A stretch of 64,000 nt of DNA, taken from contig JBBPFI010000016.1 in assembly GCA_037974965.1 (NCBI GenBank), positions 1-64,000 on the forward strand, in the 5' to 3' direction. The notes beneath the pieces were generated by a model, which was not told where the DNA came from, searched no databases, and worked only from the letters and a program-made list of their open reading frames with translations. Shown here in pieces: positions 48,987 to 59,869 of the stretch. This stretch comes from Dacryopinax spathularia. Lineage: Eukaryota; Basidiomycota; Dacrymycetes; Dacrymycetales; Dacrymycetaceae. Made by a program: the position numbers and the translations under genes. Within the stretch, counting starts at the first letter, position 1. Every line of letters begins with the position of its first letter.

Positions 48987-51449
48987 ATGCACCGCCCACC
49001 CATCCCGCTCGACCCACACTATCTCGCACAAATCGTCGCTCGTCTCCGAAAGGTCCCAATGTCGTCCGGTCGATTCGTCCCCCTTGCCACTCCCTCACTC
49101 TCGCAGGGTCAGGCTGGTCCCTCCTCCAGCACCAACCCCCCAAACGGACAAGAACCCAATGGCCAAGAAGTCCAGTACACCACCCCATCCAAACATCAGA
49201 CCACCCTCCCCCGCTCCCCGGCTGCGCAGCTCCCCGTCCTCACCCGTAACCCCGCCCTCCGGTATGTGCCTCCCTACTGGCACCTCTACTCCACCATGGC
49301 CAAAGGCCGCTGGTGGAACCGCGAGATCCTCGAGCTCATCAGCACCGAATTCCGGGACCGCTCTCTCGAATACTACCGGTTCGCGCTCGAAGCGGGCGTA
49401 TGCACCATCAACGGCCGTCGGGCCAAGCCGGGGGATGTGGTCAAAAATGGGGATAGGATACAGAATGTCGTGCATCGGCATGAGCCGCCTGTGACGGGTG
49501 AGGTGAAGGTGGTGAGCGGGGAGAGGGAGAGGGAGAGGGATATGCTGGTCGTTATGAAGCCTGGGTCTGTGCCGGTGCATGGAGCGGGGAGGTATTATAA
49601 GAATTCGTTGGTGGAGATATTGAAGTCGGATTTCGGGCTCGAGAAGGTCTACAGTGCGTCCCCTCCTGTCCCCTCCTCCTCTCCGTCTGTCCCTTTCTCC
49701 TCTTTGGCTTCTGTCTTTCTTCTCCCTCTTTCGCTCCTCCCTCCCTGCCTCCCTCCTTCGTTCCACACTGATACCTTCATTCCCCCTTTGTTCTAGTCCA
49801 GCTCGCTAACGCTCGCTGACGCTCGCACAGCCGTGAACCGCCTAGACAGACTAACGTCCGGCCTAATGCTATTCGCCACCACCCCGCAACGAGCCAACGA
49901 GCTCTGCAAGCAATTTGCAGAGAACAAAGTCAAGAAAGAATATATCGCTCGGGTGGCCGGGGAGTTTCCCGAGTACGTCCATTCTCCTTCCTCCTTCCTC
50001 CTTCCATCTTACATCTCTTCTTTTGCCCTTCCTACCTTACACCTGTCTTCGCGACCCCCCTTTTTTTTATGCAGAGCGAGTGTGCATGCTGACAACCCGC
50101 CCAGAGGAGAGATCTCCGTCTCCCAACCCCTCCTAACAATAGACCGCCAAATGGGACTCGTCATCACCCACCCACTCGGCAAGCCCGCCCTAACCCTCTT
50201 CCGCCGCCTTCACTACAACCCAGAGACGAACGAAAGCATCGTCTACTGCCGCCCGAAAACGGGGAGGACGCACCAGATTAGGGTGCATCTCCAGTGGCTG
50301 GGGTGGCCGATTTCGAATGATCCGATTTATACGGGGGCTGGGATCTGGGGGAAGGAGGGCGGGAAGGGGGGGATTAGGTTGCCTGGCGACGGAAGGGAGC
50401 GAGGGGACGGGAATGGGGAGGGAGGGGAGGAGGGAGAGGAGGAGGAGGGGGTGAAGGGACCGAGTGTCATGCCGGAGGAGGCGGCGAGGGCGCTGGGGTT
50501 GAAGGAGGGGGAGAGGAGGGTTGATGGGCTTCTTTCTAGGCCGCTGGGAGCGGGAGGGGATGGGGTGCCGGTGGGGGAGACCGTTCCCCCAACTCCGGCT
50601 CCTGTCTCTCTAGCCTCCGACGCTGAGCTGCCTCCTACTTCCTCATCAACATCCAACCCCACAGACTGCACCACCCAAGACAGCACAATCCTCTCTCCAA
50701 CCCCTTCCCACCCTTCCGCCCCAGCTCCAGTCCCAGCCCCGAAGTTACTACCGCGCGAAACAGGCGCAGACATAGGCCTCTCCTCCCCCGTCCCCCTCTC
50801 CTCGCAAGCAGTCAAGATAATCAAGTCCCTCCGCGACCAGAAGGACAAAGACGAGGACTGGGCGAGGTGGCGGGACGTCGTTTTTCGGGCTAGGGACGCT
50901 GGGGTGTTTTTGCGTGGTCGGGCTGGGCTGGGTCCTGGGCTTGGTAAGGCCGCTCAGACGGAGGAAGATGGTGAGCAAGCCGGAGCAGGCCAGCAAAAGG
51001 AAGGAGAGAAAGAAGAGGACGACCTCCCCGCCCAGAAACTCCTCCAACAGCCCCCAGAAACAGACTTCCACCCCATGCTAGACACCGCCACAAACACGCT
51101 CTACTGCCCGACCTGCTATGCCCCCCTTCATCCAGATCCGAAGCCGGAGAGGATGTATATCTATTTGCATGCGTGGAGGTATACGACTGAGGAGGGGTGT
51201 TGGGAGAGTGAGTGGCCTGAGTGGGCGGGGGAGGTGCCGGTTGATGCTAGGCCTAAACGCGGGGAGGTGGACGAGGAAGTTGGGGAGGGGGACGGGGGTG
51301 AGACGGGGAGAGGGGGTGATGCTGTGGGAATGGTAGGGGTGAAGGGGGTTGATGAGGCTCTGGCGAGGCTGACGCTGGCCGACCGAGAGACCGCAGCTCC
51401 TGTGGAAGAGGGTGTAGAAGCGCATGCGGTTGCAGGCGTGGCTGGTTGA
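48987..51449 (+). CDS. RNA pseudouridine synthase, RluA/Pus9-Rib2 type, with long tail
   Basis: Exons 48987-49653, 49831-49972 and 50105-51449 with introns of 177 and 132 nt, much longer than elsewhere in the window, give 717 aa. After a disordered N-terminus comes an S4-like RNA-binding block (LEYYRFALEAGVCTINGRRAKPGDVVKNGDRI). The catalytic domain has LVVMKPGSVPVHGAGRYYKNSL, the catalytic-Asp motif VNRLDRLTSGLMLF, EFPEGEISVSQPLLTIDRQMG and CRPKTGRTHQIRVHLQWLGWPISNDPIYTG. This matches RluA enzymes of the Pus9/Rib2/RPUSD2 group, which modify U32 in tRNA. About 350 further residues follow, first Gly/Glu and Ser/Pro-rich. A compact end segment has TLYCPTCYAPLHPDPKPERMYIYLHAWRYT, with a CxxC pair that may bind metal and is seen in fungal relatives. 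Yeast Rib2 is fused to a deaminase; none is present here. Confidence 0.9.
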
Positions 51450-51769
51450 TGTATGCATTAGATGTTATACATTTCCGACATCTATGTCTAATGAGGTCTA
51501 TCGGGATAAATACGTCTATTGATTACCACGCCGGGTGAGGATATGCAGAAACACGGATATAAGCGGACCTTCGTCCTTCTATGATGGCGCACTCCTGCTG
51601 CAGCACTTGTCGACCATAGGTCCAGATGAGCCGGCAATATGCGCACGCCCTTCGAGGTCAACCCGCCTCGAACTGGTCTGCCCATGCCCAAGAGCTGCCA
51701 GCAGCAGCAGCCCCCTCACCGCTCCTCATCTTGACCCCCCTCTCGCCGGCTCATACGAAGCGCACCGAG
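51450..51769. other. Spacer between convergent genes
   Basis: 320 bp between the 3' ends of the pseudouridine synthase and the Mpv17-family gene. No gene or repeat was seen. Confidence 0.4.
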
Positions 51770-52617
51770 TCATTCCATCACCGCAGCCGATATCCTGTCC
51801 ACCTCAATCTTCTCCAGCTTCTCCGCCACCGCCTGCTGCGACACCTCTCCCCGCTCGCTCTGCATCTCCAGCTCGGACGATATGAGCGATAAATACGTCG
51901 ACCACCTGTTCCTCGTCAGCCCCCAGTCCCAACCACCTCCTCCAGCTCTCCAACAGGGCGAGAGAGAGTAGTTAAGGGAAGGAGAGACCCACCCAAGCCC
52001 AACAAGATTCATAACCGGCGGCCTAGCATAAACCGGTACGACGGTCATATTGACCGCCTGGGCCGGGCCGAACACCGCCCATTGCCGGAAGAGGATCCTG
52101 CTGAAGTTCGATTCCCAGCGCTGCCGAATTTCGGGGAGGGAACGACCTTCGAGTAGACTCATCCAGAAGAAGAACCAGGTCGTGGCGAAGGGGGCGAAGA
52201 GGGACATGTCTATTACTAGCCGGGTGGCGGTCGCTGTATGCCGGCGTCAGCTGGTGACTTCAAGAAGGGCGAGCGAGGAGGGAAAGTTGTGAGGATTGGA
52301 CGCACTGCGGAAGAGAGACTCGAACTTGATCTTGTTCATTAGGTAATGCCACCGGTTCGCCAGCGGCGTAAAGAAGAAACAGCCATAGAACGAGAACCTC
52401 GCAGTCGCTTTCCACTACCCATCACATCACCGTCAGCTCACCTTCAATGAGGAGTGAGGGGAAGGAGACGCACATCATGCTTATTCCAGCCTCGCTGGTG
52501 GACGCCTTGCTGGGTTATTATGTTCCCTAGACCCATTACTACGGCCGAGGTGAGCATTTGGGTGCGGAGGGTCTTGACGCGGAGTTGGTGCATGTATGCT
52601 CGGAAGAGGGAGGCCAT
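51770..52617 (-). CDS. Mpv17/PMP22-family membrane protein (Sym1-like)
   Basis: Exons 52474-52617, 52306-52414, 51993-52233 and 51770-51905 with introns of 59, 72 and 87 nt give 209 aa. The family pattern is clear: MASLFRAYMHQLRVKTLRTQMLTSAVVMGLGNIITQQ, WKATARFSFYGCFFFTPLANRWHYLMNK, TTWFFFWMSLLEG, the core WAVFGPAQAVNMTVVPVYARPPVMNLVGLGWSTYLS. Four hydrophobic helices are expected. Members sit in the mitochondrial inner membrane (Mpv17/Sym1) or in peroxisomes (PMP22). The short N-terminus with Arg and no acid residues fits mitochondria, but I cannot separate the two. A charged tail of about 45 residues follows the last helix. The in-frame 87-nt third intron could be read through, adding about 29 residues. 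Confidence 0.9.
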
Positions 52618-53194
52618 GCTGTCGTGGGTGCTGTTTTCGGCAGCAGCGGGCGAAGAGATACGGGCGAGCTCTTTCGGGGTATGGTGCTTTTATGCGAGGC
52701 CAATAACGGCGTCCGAGTCAGTAGTATAACCAAGCCGCGTAATCCAGAGAATGCCAAAGGAACGGAGTGGACGACGATGATAAAGACAAGCCAGCATCAG
52801 CATATTCATTCACTCGCCTGACTCGTGCTCATGCTCATGCTCCTGCGTACAGCTCCTCCCATCCGTAGCGCTCACACCCTCTCCGCTCATCAGGGTCCAC
52901 CAGGGCGTAAATTTGGTGGTTCCTGGCCCAAAGACGAAGGGAATGCGGTCGGTTATCGCCGATGGAGGGATGCTGGGCGGGAGGCGGCGATGTTCGGACC
53001 GCCGAGGTAACTAGGGCTCGGAGATAGGATGATGCGTGGAGAGGATGTTACACTTAAGTACGGTTGTTATCTTGTTAGTCGACCACTACTTAGATCCACG
53101 CAACAGTACAACAAAAATGGAGAGATAAAAAACACCGTCACTAGGAAAGACCTCCTGCCTGACTCGACCTCTGAAGAACAGTCAGCGCCTAAGC
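52618..53194. other. Intergenic, no gene seen
   Basis: Upstream of the Mpv17-family gene. A short CTCATGCTCATGCTC simple repeat lies near 52825. No gene supported. Confidence 0.4.
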
Positions 53195-53938
53195 CTAAGC
53201 CTGCTCATCCTGCCACCCCTCCACCCCGCCCTCCCCACCCCCAAGCCCATCAATCATCCCCCTAACAGCATCAACAACCTCAAACAACCTCTTCCTCCCA
53301 TCCGGCATAAGCACATTCGTCTCCCACCTCCCTACCGGACTCTTATCACTCCCCGCGTCCGGGCCTTCGAAGGGCGGGTCACTCGTCCACTGGGCCCATT
53401 CCGACCCTGGACCCACGGGAGGGAAGGAGGATGGGGAGAGGGAGTACCAGCTTATCCATTCCCCGAAAGCGGTGGCGGCCCAGAGGGAGGGGGTGACGTA
53501 TTGGTCCCTAAGGGCGTGGATTTGTTGTTTGAGGTCCCATTCTGCTTTCTGCCTTGTCAAGGGGTCCTTAAGCCCGAAAGGCGGGTTGATCTGGAGGATG
53601 AGCACGGGTCGATCACGATGGTAGACGATGAATGTCGCGGGTGGGATGATGACTTTCTCTCTTGCTCCCGGACTGGGGAATGACGGGGTGACGCTGTAGG
53701 CCGTTGAGGAGGTTTGGAAGACGTGCGAGAGGATGGAATTGTATAGACCCAAGTAAGAGTAGTCGTCCGTATCTTCTAGCCGCAGCTTGGTCGCTTTGAG
53801 CCTGATGCCGGTGGGCCATTCTGTGGTTGGTTTGTTAGTGAGTTGTGGGCAGGTGGAGGCGGCGACGGAGATGGGCGGTGGGCGCTTACCGGGTACGTCG
53901 CGGTAGGCGCGAAACCAGCGGGGCAGGATGGTTGACAT
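53195..53938 (-). CDS. Unknown fungal protein (224 aa)
   Basis: Exons 53890-53938 and 53195-53820. The 69-nt intron (53821-53889) has strong splice sites (GTAAGC, CTCACTAAC branch, CCACAG) but is a multiple of three without stops, so a 247-aa read-through form is open. With splicing the start is MSTILPRWFRAYRDVPEWPTGIRLKAT. The middle reads as an alpha/beta fold: YLGLYNSILSHVF, REKVIIPPATFIVYHRDRPVLILQINPPFG, RQKAEWDLKQQIHALRDQY, SLWAATAFGEWISWY. The rhythm of strand, helix and hydrophobic strand recalls the small nuclease-like or protein-kinase-associated domains found in fungal hypothetical proteins, but no motif is decisive. No signal peptide or membrane segment. Confidence 0.75.
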   Translation of the reverse strand: MSTILPRWFRAYRDVPGKRPPPISVAASTCPQLTNKPTTEWPTGIRLKATKLRLEDTDDYSYLGLYNSILSHVFQTSSTAYSVTPSFPSPGAREKVIIPPATFIVYHRDRPVLILQINPPFGLKDPLTRQKAEWDLKQQIHALRDQYVTPSLWAATAFGEWISWYSLSPSSFPPVGPGSEWAQWTSDPPFEGPDAGSDKSPVGRWETNVLMPDGRKRLFEVVDAVRGMIDGLGGGEGGVEGWQDEQA

Positions 53939-56213
53939 CGGGCCGCTTCTGGATGACTCGATGGAGGCGGCTCAGGGGGTGGGATACGATGGGTTGGGGA
54001 GGGGAGGTCGGTATTTAGCCGCGGGGGACATGAGGAGTGGCCTTTGTGGCCGTTCACGTCAAAGCGACACGATATCCTTCGTGCAAGGGACCAAAGGCCA
54101 GTCAAGGAGAGGTCGGAAGCACAGCATTCGTAGCTTGTTCTCGTCTAAGGCGACCAGATGAAGAAACAGACACCGGGTTGTTGTAAGGCGCCTTCCTGAG
54201 CCTGGATGGGCAAGGACCGAGGGGCAAGCATCACGGAGAGCGTTATTGTATCGGGATTTCATTAATCAACTGGCGTACTATATCAGGAAGTACACATGTC
54301 CACCCGCGGACTTGCCCTGTCAGCAACTGCCCGCAGCGTTTGACTCCATCGAGCAACATCATACCTGGCAGACGGGTCAGGACTATCTTTGATACCGAAG
54401 GGGAGTAAAGAGGGATGGAAAGGTGCTCAGATACCGTTGTAGAGATATGGGTAATATCAACACGCCGCCGGAGCGGCGGACGCTCATTTAGCAGTTGGAC
54501 ATATCGTTGTCATCAAAGCGAAAAACAAAGCGAGTCGAGCCAAGGCTCAAAGAAGCAAGAGGAAGTCGAATCAGAGTATGGGAGGGGGGACTGACCTTAA
54601 GAAGACGGTACTGACTGTCACTTATACTGTGTTGCAGCCTCTGCGCTCCTACCTGACAAGAAGCAGCGTCAGTATATCGTTCGAAGAGGAGTAGATGGGT
54701 GAGAATTGAGGAGCGGGAGAGGGCAATAACGCTCAGTTACCGTTGTAGAAAGATGTTCATCGACGACGACGTCCGTAGACTTGTCAGCTCGTACAGTGTG
54801 AATAAAGTTCGTCATCAATGCGTATGCCCGGTGGCGGTAGGAGAACAAGACGAGGTAGAAGGAGGAGAGACGTACAGATTCGAGTATAAGCAAGATGCGG
54901 TGCATAGCGATATGGGAACAAGTTAGGTTTGGAGTCGAAGGCGAGGTGCCGACTGCGTTATGCACACTTCATTGTGTTGCAAAGCCCACAAAGCAGCGCT
55001 CTATCCATATCTTTGCGCGCTCATACAGCCCATTCTAAGCCACATCGCAAGTTCTGCCAGAGTCAAGCACTAGATAATCAGGAAGAACCAAGCCAGAAAG
55101 TGCAGATCATAGTGTTCAAGAGCAAACGCGCGCAAAAATACGCATTCCAAACGGAGGCAAACGTACGCTTCCAACAGCTCCCGGTTTGGCTCATGAGGCG
55201 GCATCTCCCGAACCGTGCGAACCATCGACCGGCGACTGAGCTGTACTGAGCGGTTGATCGACCGTTTTAAAATGGAGATTTCTGATGCGTTTGGGCTGCT
55301 GGCAAGTGGTCGTAAGACTTTGCCAGCATACATTGATTTTACAACCCTGAGGGAAGGGTTATCGTCCTCATCCAAACTCTGTTGATTCAGGGCCGGCTCA
55401 TATCGTCCACTTGCGGCGAAGAACGAAGAACACCCAAGGGTCCCCTTCTAGAAACCTCATTTGCCCGCCCTTTCCTCGCCCGGCTTCACGTGTGACAAAG
55501 CGCGCGCCGAAAGATCGAGGCCCTCCGGCCGCCGGCTACTCCAACCCGGCGGCCATGGGTCAGCGTCGTCATCATCAGTCGCGGCAACTGCTTCAGCGAC
55601 TTGTGTAGCTGAGAAAGTCGGGTTTAATGACGATAAGACACCCAACCACCATAGATTGCAGACGAGACGAGGGGAGAGGAGAGGAGACGATAAGAATAAC
55701 CAGGGGAAGGGAAAGGGGACGTCTCGGCTCCCAGAAAAAGCCGCATCTCCGGGGGCTTGCTGTCACCCACAACACCCCTCCCATCAACTCCTCCCGTCAG
55801 CCCGTCAGCGCTGCCTGCCAAAAACCCGCCAAAATGTCTCGCCCTTCTGGCCTACCAGCAAGAGGCTCAGGTGATTAGTTGCGCCACATGCCAGCCTATT
55901 TGGAGGCACATGGCCGCCACAGGGTCCTTCTTGTTCTGGCCGAAGAGTGAGGGAAGAGGGAGAAGGGTGTTGGAGGGAGAAGAGACGGGTTCGGATCGGC
56001 CCTGTGCTTCTGCTGGGGCTGGGGCGGGACGGGTCAGTGCGGGGCGGATGGGAAGGAGGGAAGCGTATAAGTACCTTGAGAGGGAGGACGTTCTAGAGGG
56101 TTTTAGAGCTGCTTGCCCTCCACTCTTGCTGCTCCCTCCTTCCTTCTCACGACCACCTCGCTCGTACGCTACGAGTTTAGTTCAGTTCAAGGAATAGGAA
56201 GAACTAGGACAAG
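53939..56213. other. 2.3-kb stretch without a supported gene
   Basis: Several small frames on both strands (for example plus 55461-55874 and plus 55757-56197) have no domain and no splice support. A 25-bp motif, GCTCAGATACCGTTGTAGAG and its variant, occurs at 54425 and 54731. Sequence from about 56090 is pyrimidine-rich and leads into the CFEM gene. A spliced non-coding transcript cannot be excluded. Confidence 0.45.
56066..56070 (+). promoter_or_regulatory. Possible TATA box of the CFEM gene
   Basis: GCGTATAAGTACC about 145 bp upstream of the ATG, followed by a C/T-rich leader. It is the only TATA-like element with sensible placement that I noticed. Not tested. Confidence 0.35.
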
Positions 56214-57074
56214 ATGAAGCTCGCCGCTGTCCTCCTCGCGTTCGTCGCTGCCGTTTCGGCGCAGAGCACGACCGCCTCTGGTGCCGCGCCCACTTCTACG
56301 GGCGGTACGTCTCCTCCTCCTCCTCCCCCCGCCCTTTTCCCTTGCGAGCGAGCGAGAACACGTAGACTGATGAGGTATGCCTGGTGTGTGTAGGGATCCC
56401 GCCGTGCGTGCTGGCTTGCTCGCAGCAGGCGTCGACGGTTGCGGGGTGCTCGTTCTTGGATACGAGCTGCTCTTGTTTGAAGTACGTCCTTCTCCCTTCT
56501 AACCTCCGTATCGCTCTTCTTCTCTCCCCTCGCTCTCTATTCCCCTCGCCCGTTCCCTTCCCCCTCCTCGTCCCCACCTTCCGCTCCCCCTCGCCCTCTC
56601 CAATCCCTTCCATCCACTTCCTCCATTCAGCCTTCGCACCATCTCGTGAATATATTCTAACCCGTTGATGCGCACAGCGCCCAATTCCAAGCCTCCGCCA
56701 ACGCCTGCCTCGGCGCAAACTGCTCCGCAGCCGACGCAGCCGCCGGCCTCGCCCTGCAGAACGCGACCTGCGCAGGCATCGCCTCTGCTCTCCCGATCAG
56801 CGGGACAGTCGCAGCGGGCAACTCGTCCGCCTCCGCCTCTGGCGCTTCTCAGACGGGCTCGAGCTCTAGCGCTTCTACGTCTAGTGCGGCGAGCGCTAGT
56901 GGGTCTAGTGCGTCGGGGAGCAGCTCGAGTGCGAGTGGAAGCAGCTCGAGTGCGAGTGCGGCCGCTAGTACGACTAAGAGCGCTGGTGTTGCTGTGGGGG
57001 TTAACGTACCCGGGTTGGTCGGGGCTGTGGTGGCCGTGGCGGGTATGGGGTTGGGAGCGCTGTTGCTCGTCTAA
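56214..57074 (+). CDS. CFEM-domain GPI-anchored cell-wall protein
   Basis: Exons 56214-56304, 56394-56481 and 56678-57074 with introns of 89 and 196 nt give 191 aa. Residues 1-17 (MKLAAVLLAFVAAVSAQ) are a signal peptide. The CFEM domain (about 31-92) has all eight cysteines in order: IPPCVLACSQQA, TVAGCSFLDTSCSCLK, ANACLGANCSAADA, ATC. A Ser/Ala/Gly-rich stalk of about 65 residues would be heavily O-mannosylated. The C-terminus (VPGLVGAVVAVAGMGLGALLLV) is a hydrophobic GPI-attachment signal. CFEM proteins sit on the wall or membrane; some in Candida take haem from the host. The Asp that ligates haem iron in those proteins is represented here by D in FLDTSCSC, so haem binding is possible but unproven. 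Confidence 0.92.
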
Positions 57075-58168
57075 ACCTCGGGATACGTGAAAGGAATACG
57101 CGCCTCTCCCCTCCTCCTCCTCCCTACTCTCAGGTCCGGTTATGGATGGCTGTCGGGCTGTTCCCGCCTCTGGGAGCGGGAGCGGGAGGGGCCAAATGGA
57201 CGAAAAATGACTCTAACGCTTGCTCATCCACTCTCCCTTTCCTCCCTCTTCTCTCCTGGCTATGATAGGATTCTTGTGTACAGAACTCCCACCTAGTGTG
57301 AAAACGAAAACCAAACAATGACAATGCCCGTTATGTCCCCCACAAGTATACTGATCTGGAACGTTCCCCAAGCTCTTTATTCCACTGTCATGCGTACCAG
57401 TTAGCCGGATTTGGAAGCTCGTGAGCCGTGCGGGGTAAGTAAACTCCTGTCGCGTGATCTTGCGGGAGACGCGAGAAGTTCGGAGTCTGGGAGGATCAGC
57501 GTGCAGTGCATGCGGTTGAGCGTCCTTCCTGGACCTGTACGAAACGGGAAACTCGTGCCTTTGTCTAGCTCAAATAGTTAGAGTAACATTCCATACCATC
57601 ACGTCGGTCTGCCGTAAGATCGTCCTCAAACGATCGCCCGCGTAGTAGTAATCCGCCTAATCCTCTCGCTCTCGCAGATCACGTGCCCACCCGGCTTCGG
57701 CCCGCCCTCCCGGTCCCGAGCTTCTCGCCCAGTTCGGCCCATTGATGCGCCCTCTCTTCTCAGTGTCGAGTGACGTGCTCCCCCTACCCACTGTGAGCAT
57801 GTGCCATAGGCGGTACCTCTCCGGTCGGCTGTCTCCTACTAGACTAGTACCCCCGCTTCTTCCCCCTTCCAAATCTGTCAGATATGTCTCTAATGGGCAT
57901 ATCACCCAGGCTTCAGCCGAGAGGTCGCGTAGAATGGCGAAATTGACGTATTGTACTGGGCGGGAGCACTTATGAAGCGAATCAAGCGGGAACCTCCACT
58001 GGGGTTGAGGTCGCTCCAAACACCCCTCGCTGCTTCGTTGCCTTCACCTTCACCTTTTTGCACCTGCGACCAGAACGACCTCGCCTGGTCCATAATTCCT
58101 CTACTATCAAGCCAAGCGCTACCCAGCTCTAAGCAACAACAGGGAAACAGAAGGAAACGAGAGCGAGG
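57075..58168. other. Intergenic, no gene seen
   Basis: 1.1 kb between the CFEM gene and the aldo-keto reductase, both read left to right. No frame with support, no repeats. Confidence 0.5.
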
Positions 58169-59458
58169 ATGTCCAAAGGCCGCTACGTGACGCTTCATAC
58201 GGGTGCGAAGATGCCCCAGATCGGGCTGGGCACATGGCTCTCCAAGCCGCAAGAGGTCGAGAACGCCGTACGTCCCCCTGCACTCCTGCTCTCTGCTTGC
58301 CTGCCTGGTCGGGTTCGTGCTGAGCACGGATGTGTGTACGTATAGGTCGAGTTTGCCATCAAGACGGGGTATAGACACTTGGACCTGGCGTATATCTACC
58401 GGAACCAGGAAGAGGTGGGCGCGGCGCTCAAGAAGGTCATCCCGAGTATCGTGAAGCGCGAGGACCTGTGGATCACCAGCAAGGTGCGCCTGCTTCCACC
58501 ATCTTTGTCGAAGCCGGCACTGGGACAGATGGGAGCTAACCTATGTATTTGAAGCTCTGGAACAACGCCCATCAGCCGGAGGAGGTCGAGAAGCAGCTCG
58601 ATGAGACGCTCAAGCAGATCGGCACTGATTATCTCGACTTGTACCGTGCGTCCTCTTCCTTCCCCAGCTGCCTTGCCGTCCCTCCCACTCCGCCGCACCG
58701 TGCCGCTCGCTAACACTCGCGCATAGTGATCCACTGGCCCGTCGCCTTCCCGCCCAACAAAGGTCTGTTCCCCAAAGCGTCCGAAGACGCGACCGAAGTC
58801 GAGCTTGACCTGGAGACCTCGCTCGTCGATACGTGGCGCGCGATGCTCGCTTTGCCCAAGACCAAGGTGCGCAATGTGGGCGTGAGCAACTTTAGCGTGG
58901 AGATGATCAAGCGGATCACGGAAGCTACGGGCGTTTTGCCCGCTGTGAACCAGGTCGAGGCACATCCTTGTACGTCCGGTCCAATTCCAATCCCATTTCG
59001 GAGCGGAGTTTTCTTTTATGCGGAGCGAGCGAGCGTGCTGAAGCGCCAGTGTAGACCTGCCACAGAAGGCGCTCCTCAACTACGCCAAGCAGACCGGGCT
59101 GCACCTCACTGCCTACTCCCCACTGGGGAACAACCTCAAGGGCCTCCCCAAGCTCACAGAACACGTCACCGTCCAGCGCATCGCCAAGTTTGCGGACGCG
59201 ACGCCCGCGCAGGTCCTTATCGCCTGGGCGGCCAACCGCGGCTTCTCCGTCATCCCCAAGTCCGTCCAGCCCATCCGGATCGACCTGAACTTTGTGGAGG
59301 TCGACCTGGCTCCAGAGCATATCGAGGCGATTGACGCGATTGCGGAGGGTCCGCATACGCGGTTTAATATCCCGTACACGTATAATCCGAGGTGGAACAT
59401 CAATATCTTCAATGAGCCGGAGGAGATGGAGGCGAAGCATCAGGTGAAGATCGAGTAG
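58169..59458 (+). CDS. Aldo-keto reductase
   Basis: Exons 58169-58267, 58346-58483, 58555-58645, 58727-58969 and 59055-59458 with introns of 71-85 nt give 324 aa, normal for the family. The catalytic tetrad is present: Asp and Tyr in [13 protein letters not shown], Lys in WITSKLWN, His in LYLIHWPVAF. Cofactor-site blocks are [46 protein letters not shown] and [14 protein letters not shown]. It is a cytosolic NAD(P)H-dependent (beta/alpha)8-barrel enzyme reducing aldehydes, ketones or sugars, in the glycerol dehydrogenase/xylose reductase-like group. The [10 protein letters not shown] segment has Lys-Ser and Arg positions typical of NADPH preference. The exact substrate cannot be told. Confidence 0.94.
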
Positions 59459-59869
59459 TCAGGCCGCTTGGACCCGGTTTTCGCGGAGAACGAAATGGAT
59501 AGGATAGGATAGGGAGGACCGAGGGAATGGCAAAAGCTAGAAACAATGAATGAACTGTGCTTCTCGTATCGTGTGGTGTGATCAGGCGACGCGTAAGCGC
59601 CCATGTTGCAGACGCGTGCCCAGCGTTCGGTGGATGATCAACTGCGCTGTGACCTGACGCAGGGACAATGGCAGATGGCAGTCGTTATCATTAGGAATCG
59701 TTGCTGATAGACTATGTATGTAGATAGATGAGTTGCGTTCGTGCGTGCATGCGTACAGTACGTCTTCATGGAGCGTGATATCCTGATATCATACAACTTT
59801 GCCTCACTCAGTCTCATGCCTCCCTCCCTGCCTCCCTTCGCCTTTCAGCCTCCCTCGCTCTAGCCTCGC
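59459..59869. other. Spacer between convergent genes
   Basis: 411 bp between the 3' ends of the aldo-keto reductase and the next gene. Pyrimidine-rich at 59810-59870. No gene. Confidence 0.4.

Noticed and set aside
52105-52120. GTTCGATTCCC resembling a tRNA B box
   Set aside because: It lies inside an exon of the Mpv17-family gene and no A box or cloverleaf can be drawn.
53821-53889. Reading the unknown 53-kb protein without its intron
   Set aside because: The open frame is due to a length divisible by three. Strong donor, branch site and acceptor favour splicing.
54425-54755. 25-bp motif present twice 306 bp apart
   Set aside because: Four mismatches and no symmetry or context; too little to call a repeat family.
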